DNA from: Lophium mytilinum
Taxonomy: Eukaryota > Ascomycota > Dothideomycetes > Mytilinidiales > Mytilinidiaceae
NCBI GenBank assembly: GCA_010093605.1
Contig: MU004188.1
Location: forward strand, 1,064,341 to 1,128,340
Direction of reading: 5' to 3'
Length of the DNA: 64,000 nt
A program made the position numbers and the translations under genes. Shown here piece by piece: positions 59,454 through 64,000 of this stretch; position 1 is the first letter of the stretch, and each line of letters begins with the position of its first letter. Under the pieces are notes generated by a model, which was not told the origin of the DNA, made no database searches, and was given only the letters and a program-made list of their open reading frames with translations.

Positions 59454-60708
59454 TCAACACCAGCCATATTTCTCGCAACCGATCCAATCAATGCTGTCCG
59501 CTACCGGATGCTCATGCGGAAGGTTCCATTTCAAGCTTGCGATGCTCTCTTTGTCTCTGTTCACCACCTCAGCCTCAGGGTCCAGCATCTGAGCTGCGAA
59601 CACCATGGCGGAGTTGGGGTTCCATGCCTGAAGCTCCGCCATTTTCCATTTTCGCGCCTCCTCTTGGGCCACGAGCAAGAGCGCTGCGACTGCAGCTGTA
59701 TGCTTGGAGGTGTTACTCGAACCATTGCTCGGGTTCTGAGCTCCGTGACCTTCCCAGCTCGACCCCCCTTGCTCTTCAATTACTAGGCGGAGGATGTGGA
59801 GGGTGTTGCTTTCGCTCGCGTTGGGGTCATTGTTGTACCACATCCGCGTCCAGTAGCACCAAACCCTTTTGCCTTCTTCGGAGCCTACGATGGCCCCTTT
59901 GATCTCGGGCGCTTTACCGTGCAGCACGTTGCCGACGAAGTCCTCTCGGGCGTGGTGCCACTGGATGGTGTTGATATCAGGGATCAAAGCGACTGCTGTT
60001 TTGCTCTTTGCTGATCGGGACCCCAAGCTCTTGCGGATAAGAGCCTCGTCGATCCGGCAAAGTTCTGCGAGATCTTTCTCATAGAGAGGACGAGCCGTTG
60101 GGAGACTGTCGGTTGGCAATTTCTTCGCGGTCCTCGCAGGCACAGCTATATGAGCGGAATTGAACGGTTCCCAGCCAAGTCTAGAATAGAACCCCTTCGA
60201 AGTGTCAGAATTGAAAAGAGCCGTCATTTTACATTGCTCAGAGACTCACCTTGCCAATGTCGGAGTAAAGTACAGAGAAAAGAGACTCCTGATCTCCTGT
60301 CTGCCACGTCCGCAATGCTTTCCCAACCTCTTGCATCATTCGTTGCGCATAGCCCTTCCCTCTCATCGCTGGCGGGCAAAATACGCTCCCAATGCCATGG
60401 GAGATGGTCTCTTCAACTTTTCCATTGCGAGCGACTAATGCCTTTTTTCGGTACGACTCGCAGGCACACAGAACAACCCTCTTCTCAGCGGCGGTGTCGA
60501 CAAGAGCCCAATACGTGATGCCACCCTCTTTAGTCTGCTCTTGATTCGCGAGAACTTCTTCGCGACGCAGATATGTCTCTAGGGAGAGTGCACCTCTCCA
60601 TTCCACGCCATTGGCCCTGAATTGGGCCAGCTTCTCCTCCGGAGTAGGATGGACTAGGGCGAGAGTAGGACACTTCCCGTCCGGCAGGTTTGTGAGAGCA
60701 GACACCAT
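59454..60708 (-). CDS. LYC1: LYC1-type N-acetyltransferase
   Basis: Protein of 399 aa from exons 60250-60708 and 59454-60194, separated by a 55-bp intron (GTGAGT donor, CGAAG acceptor). It belongs to the fungal Lyc1 family, named for the Yarrowia lysine N6-acetyltransferase of lysine breakdown. The GNAT core is in exon 1: VVLCACESYRKKALV, then the acetyl-CoA loop in FCPPAMRGKGYAQRMMQEVG (R/QxxGxG/A type), and LYSDIGK. Splicing adds GFYSRLGWEPFNSAHI, the expected GNAT strand. A second lobe contains IQWHHARE and VWCYWTRMWYNND. Family assignment is firm; the lysine substrate is inferred from the family. Probably cytosolic; no signal seen. Confidence 0.88.
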
Positions 60709-61734
60709 CCTGACAGGCTATGTGCTCTGGACGGTTCTGGATGCTCCGATATCTGTTTTAGAATGATTCTAGAATACAACTGCAGGTCTAAGGCTGGCGC
60801 GTCCGAGATTGTAATGGGCTAACGTCGGCGAATTTGGCTTTGTGATAAAGAAAGAATGTTAAACTCTTCTGCAGGGGAAGTGCAGGCCGTAGAGACATGC
60901 TTGAGCGCCACGCAGCTGATGTCTTTATACTCGCCATCTCGTATGCCTTCCAAACGCGCCCTGGACTATCCGACTAAGGGATAGTAAAGTTTGTGGAGCA
61001 TTTGCCGACGCCAGGCGAGAGAAAGCGTGCCGTCAGCAGCTGGCGGTCATGCGGAGTCCGTCATCGCGACTTGCCTCGATGGATTGGGCCAGTCGAATGA
61101 GGCGGGATGGAACGCAAAGCGGTGCTTGAGATGGAGATGCAGCCTGTGGGCTACCATAGGCAAACGATGCATCCAGGCGTGCATCGGGCCTTGGGTGGCC
61201 TGGCTGAATTCTAGAACTAGGGAGTATGTATGGCGGCCAGGACACAACCTCAAACGCCGCGCCGCACTCTGCCTCCTGCCTCGCTCAGTCCATCTGGGCG
61301 TCCTCTCGAGGTCGTGGAGCTTCTCGCGCAGCCAAGACTGCAAATTCACGTCGACTGCGGCGGTCGAGTAGGTAGGTTTATTCTGCCGTGGGTTCCAGGG
61401 CCGTCGCGCGAGGTCCGCCGTTCGTGAGTTTGTAGAAAGGCATAAGGAAGGCGCTGCGCTGCTCCAGCACGACGTCGTCAGGGTGGTATTCCTACGTGGC
61501 TGTCATTTCCGTCAACCTTGTCCGTCGCACTCACTACTGAATCACTTGTGCTCATTGTCTACCTGTGTTCGAACGGCTGTTGGCTCTTCTTCCTGTACTC
61601 TCACTTGTGAGCTGGCTCAGCCTTGCTGCCCGCTCGCTCGACGACATCCCCGCCGCATGCCCAGATAGGCACTCCATAATCCAATCCAACGCACTCAACT
61701 ACTCGCCTTTCGCCGTTTGGTCTCTCGCAATATC
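60709..61734. other. Divergent promoter region
   Basis: About 1 kb between the acetyltransferase (minus) and the RBR ligase (plus). ORFs of 60-126 codons in 60990-61430 are overlapping shadows on both strands. No TATA box, repeat or RNA recognised. Confidence 0.4.
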
Positions 61735-64000
61735 ATGGCGACTCGTCTGCCCATCCGGCAAACAGAAGTCATTGTGTTGTCTGATGATTCCGATTCCGAT
61801 ACAGACAGCGACTCTGATCAACACACACCGCAGGGCAGCGACCTCTTTGCAGACGTGATCGATATCGACGACGACTTCGCAGCGGTGCTTGTAGCGACAG
61901 ACGATGTGCAGTTTCAGGACCCCCGCCCTGCATCTCGACCTCCTACTCCATTCACCGAGGATGACGCCCTGCAAAAGATTCTAGACATATTCCCAGACAT
62001 CGCGCACGACCATGTCCTCAATCTCTACAGGGAAGGGCTGCATGACGGTGTGCTCAGCTCCGTATGGTGCGATCAGTTGATCACTCGGCTGGTCGACTCT
62101 GGTTCATATCCCAAGGAGAGCGAGCGACGACGCAAAGACCTGAAGCGGAAGCGCACGGACACCCAGGACGACGAAGATGCTATCAGAAAGTTTGAGAAAA
62201 TGGAGAGGCACAACGCCGGCCGTCTTTACTCTCAACTCGCGTGAGTCAACCCTTCCCCTTCCTTGCATTTCACCATGTTTCGGATGACTCCATGGATGCC
62301 TTCGAGAAGTGATTTCCCAAGACGGTCGTCGACACGTGTAGATTCACTGCGCTGCTCGCCGACCTTCCTCGATTTCAGCTACATGACCGAGGTCGGCGTC
62401 GCGCTCGCTACCGGCCCAGCTGTATCGCGACCCACATCTAACACCACACATCCCACACACAACTTGCATGATAATTTGATCACTAATTGACAACCTTTTA
62501 CAGACTCAAGTTCCTAGGAAACGAGTTCCTCAACGTACCCGTCAAGCACATAGAGGCCACGCTTCGCGCTGACGGCACGCTATTCAAAGCCTTTACCACG
62601 TTGGCAGAACAGCTGCGCGAGTACGACCCGGAGAAGCACAATCCCTTCACGAAAGTTCGAGCCCGCATTATGGCAAAATCGAACGACGTTGTCGGAGATC
62701 CGTCCATGGACTACCTTAGAGATGACCTCAAGATGGAATTGGATGCCGCTCGGAAGAAGCGACTGAAGGATGAAGGTACGAGTCCTAGAGGTGACTCTGC
62801 TGAAGTTTCATTGCATAGCTAACCTATTACATCTCAGCCAACGAACGCTTGCAAAAAGAGCTCCAGGAAGAAATAGATAAAGCAGTGCGTGAAGAAACCG
62901 CTGTCGAATGGTATGTCAACTCATTTCGGACTCTCGATACCTGGCGCTGGCTAACTCGGGCTAGTGACTGTTGCTGCGGCAGCTTTCCGGTGCATCGCAT
63001 GACCGAATGCGAGGCCGCCACCCCCCATTTCTTCTGCTGTGAATGCGCTCGCACACTGGTCCACCATCTCATAGGCGACGGGAAATGTCGTCCGACATGT
63101 ATGTCAACCAAGGGCTGCAGTGCTGGGTTCGCGCGTCAACAACTGAAGATATTTCTGGACCAAGTCACGTTCGACAAACTTGAAAGCATGCAACAGCGAG
63201 AGGATGTCCTAGCGGCCGGCATAGAAGGCCTCGCTGAATGTCCGTTCTGCGATTTTAGGGCAGATTGTCCCCCGGTTGAGATCGACAGAGAATTCCGGTG
63301 CCGCAATCCAGGTTGCGAGAAAGTCAGCTGTCGCTTGTGCCGAGCGGAGACACATATTCCACAGAGTTGCGAAGAGTATGCGAAAGAAAACAAACTGAGC
63401 GTGCGACACGCCGTGGAGGAAGCGATGACCAATGCTTTGATTAGGATTTGCAAGTAAGTCAACCCTTCCGGGCTCTTCGTAGGCAGTCCGCTAACTGAGC
63501 AGTAAATGCCAACACCCTTTCATCAAGGACTTTGGTTGCAACAAAATGGTTTGCACACGCTGCGGCAACAAGCAATGGTAAGTCTCTCCATCCGTCTGTA
63601 GTTTCGTACGCAGCTGACCTCTTCTTCAACAGCTATGTCTGCTCCAAGACAGTCGTCGATTACAATCATTTTAAAGAAAACGGTCCTTGCCCTCTTCACG
63701 ACAACACAGACCAACGCCATACCGAAGATGTCAAAAAAGCAGAAACCGAGGCCCTTGCGAAAGTACGAGCCGAGAATCCAGAACTTACGGATGAGGATCT
63801 AAAAGTCAAAGTGTCCGACACAGTCAGGCTTGAAGAGGAGGCTCGCGCTCAACGGGCACAGGGGGCAATGGCACCCGGCCGATTAGGCGCATATGTTGGG
63901 CATTTTCACCCTCACCAACCCCAACACCCTCAACACCTTCATTTCGCGATGCGTGATCATGAAGGCTTGGCAGCAGTCGGAGGCGGTGCGGCTGCAGCTT
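61735..64000 (+). CDS. RBR-type E3 ubiquitin ligase (RNF216-like, partial)
   Basis: RING-between-RING ubiquitin ligase, cut by the right edge; at least 590 aa. Exons so far: 61735-62240, 62504-62775, 62838-62910, 62965-63453, 63503-63577 and 63633 to the end. The N-terminus has an acidic Ser/Asp run (VIVLSDDSDSDTDSDSD), which resembles a SUMO-interacting motif: VIVL followed by acids. Then come a helical region and a charged coiled coil (KELQEEIDKAVREE). RING1 starts CDCCCGSFPVHRMTEC (about residue 283) and includes CCECARTLVHHLI. The IBR has CPFCDFRADCP and CEKVSCRLC. RING2 is CNKCQHPFIKDFGCNKMVC, where the Cys of GCNKM is the catalytic one, then CGNKQCYVC. A Glu/Ala coiled coil and a His/Pro/Gln-rich tail follow. 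Domain order resembles RNF216/TRIAD3. The start is the ATG at 61735; six upstream codons begin at TTG. Confidence 0.92.

Overview
The window is nuclear DNA of a filamentous ascomycete (Pezizomycotina). The evidence is dense genes carrying short GT-AG introns (mostly 46-120 bp) with CTAAC/CTGAC-like branch sites, two Zn2Cys6 regulators, a CFEM secreted protein, and single-copy housekeeping genes in fungal form. Gene flavour (an aldehyde dehydrogenase like the Alternaria/Cladosporium allergens, a LIM protein with a long disordered N-terminus) suggests Dothideomycetes; that placement is inference. I see no mitochondrial genes, rRNA, tRNA, CRISPR array, virus-like element or intact transposon. Exon-intron models were built by hand, and in every complete coding gene the joined exons sum to a multiple of three.

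Layout, left to right: 1-9.1 kb holds a HIT-family protein (cut by the window edge), a DMT/EamA transporter, an alpha/beta hydrolase, a B-type cyclin and mitochondrial ribosomal protein uL2m. 9.8-13.8 kb is protein kinase C (PKC1). 13.8-17.8 kb is gene-poor and ends in a long leader before a Zn2Cys6 regulator (17.8-21.2 kb). 22-28.4 kb carries a small CFEM protein, a DUF4139 protein, an orphan fungal protein and an SDR oxidoreductase. 29.7-35.1 kb is VPS11 head-to-head with the mRNA export adaptor YRA1/ALY. 36.4-44.9 kb carries an aldehyde dehydrogenase, a nucleoside hydrolase, the SURF4/Erv29 cargo receptor and a membrane-anchored coiled-coil protein. 44.9-48.2 kb is gene-poor with a MITE-like element. 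48.2-64 kb carries a paxillin-like LIM protein, a second Zn2Cys6 regulator, threonine synthase, a U3 snoRNA gene, a LYC1-type acetyltransferase and an RBR ubiquitin ligase cut by the right edge.

The genes do not form a biosynthetic cluster. Most are core functions: cell cycle, cell-wall signalling, vacuolar sorting, ER export, mRNA export, rRNA processing, mitochondrial translation and threonine synthesis. The most notable item has no protein reading frame: a U3 snoRNA gene at 58.62-58.92 kb whose 5' domain is interrupted by a 77-bp spliceosomal intron. Others are an 898-bp intron inside the YRA1 RRM, an intronic minisatellite in the nucleoside hydrolase gene that repeats 3'-splice-site-like motifs, a pair of dispersed short repeats each flanked by 8-bp direct repeats, and a long upstream ORF that ends on the start codon of the first Zn2Cys6 gene.
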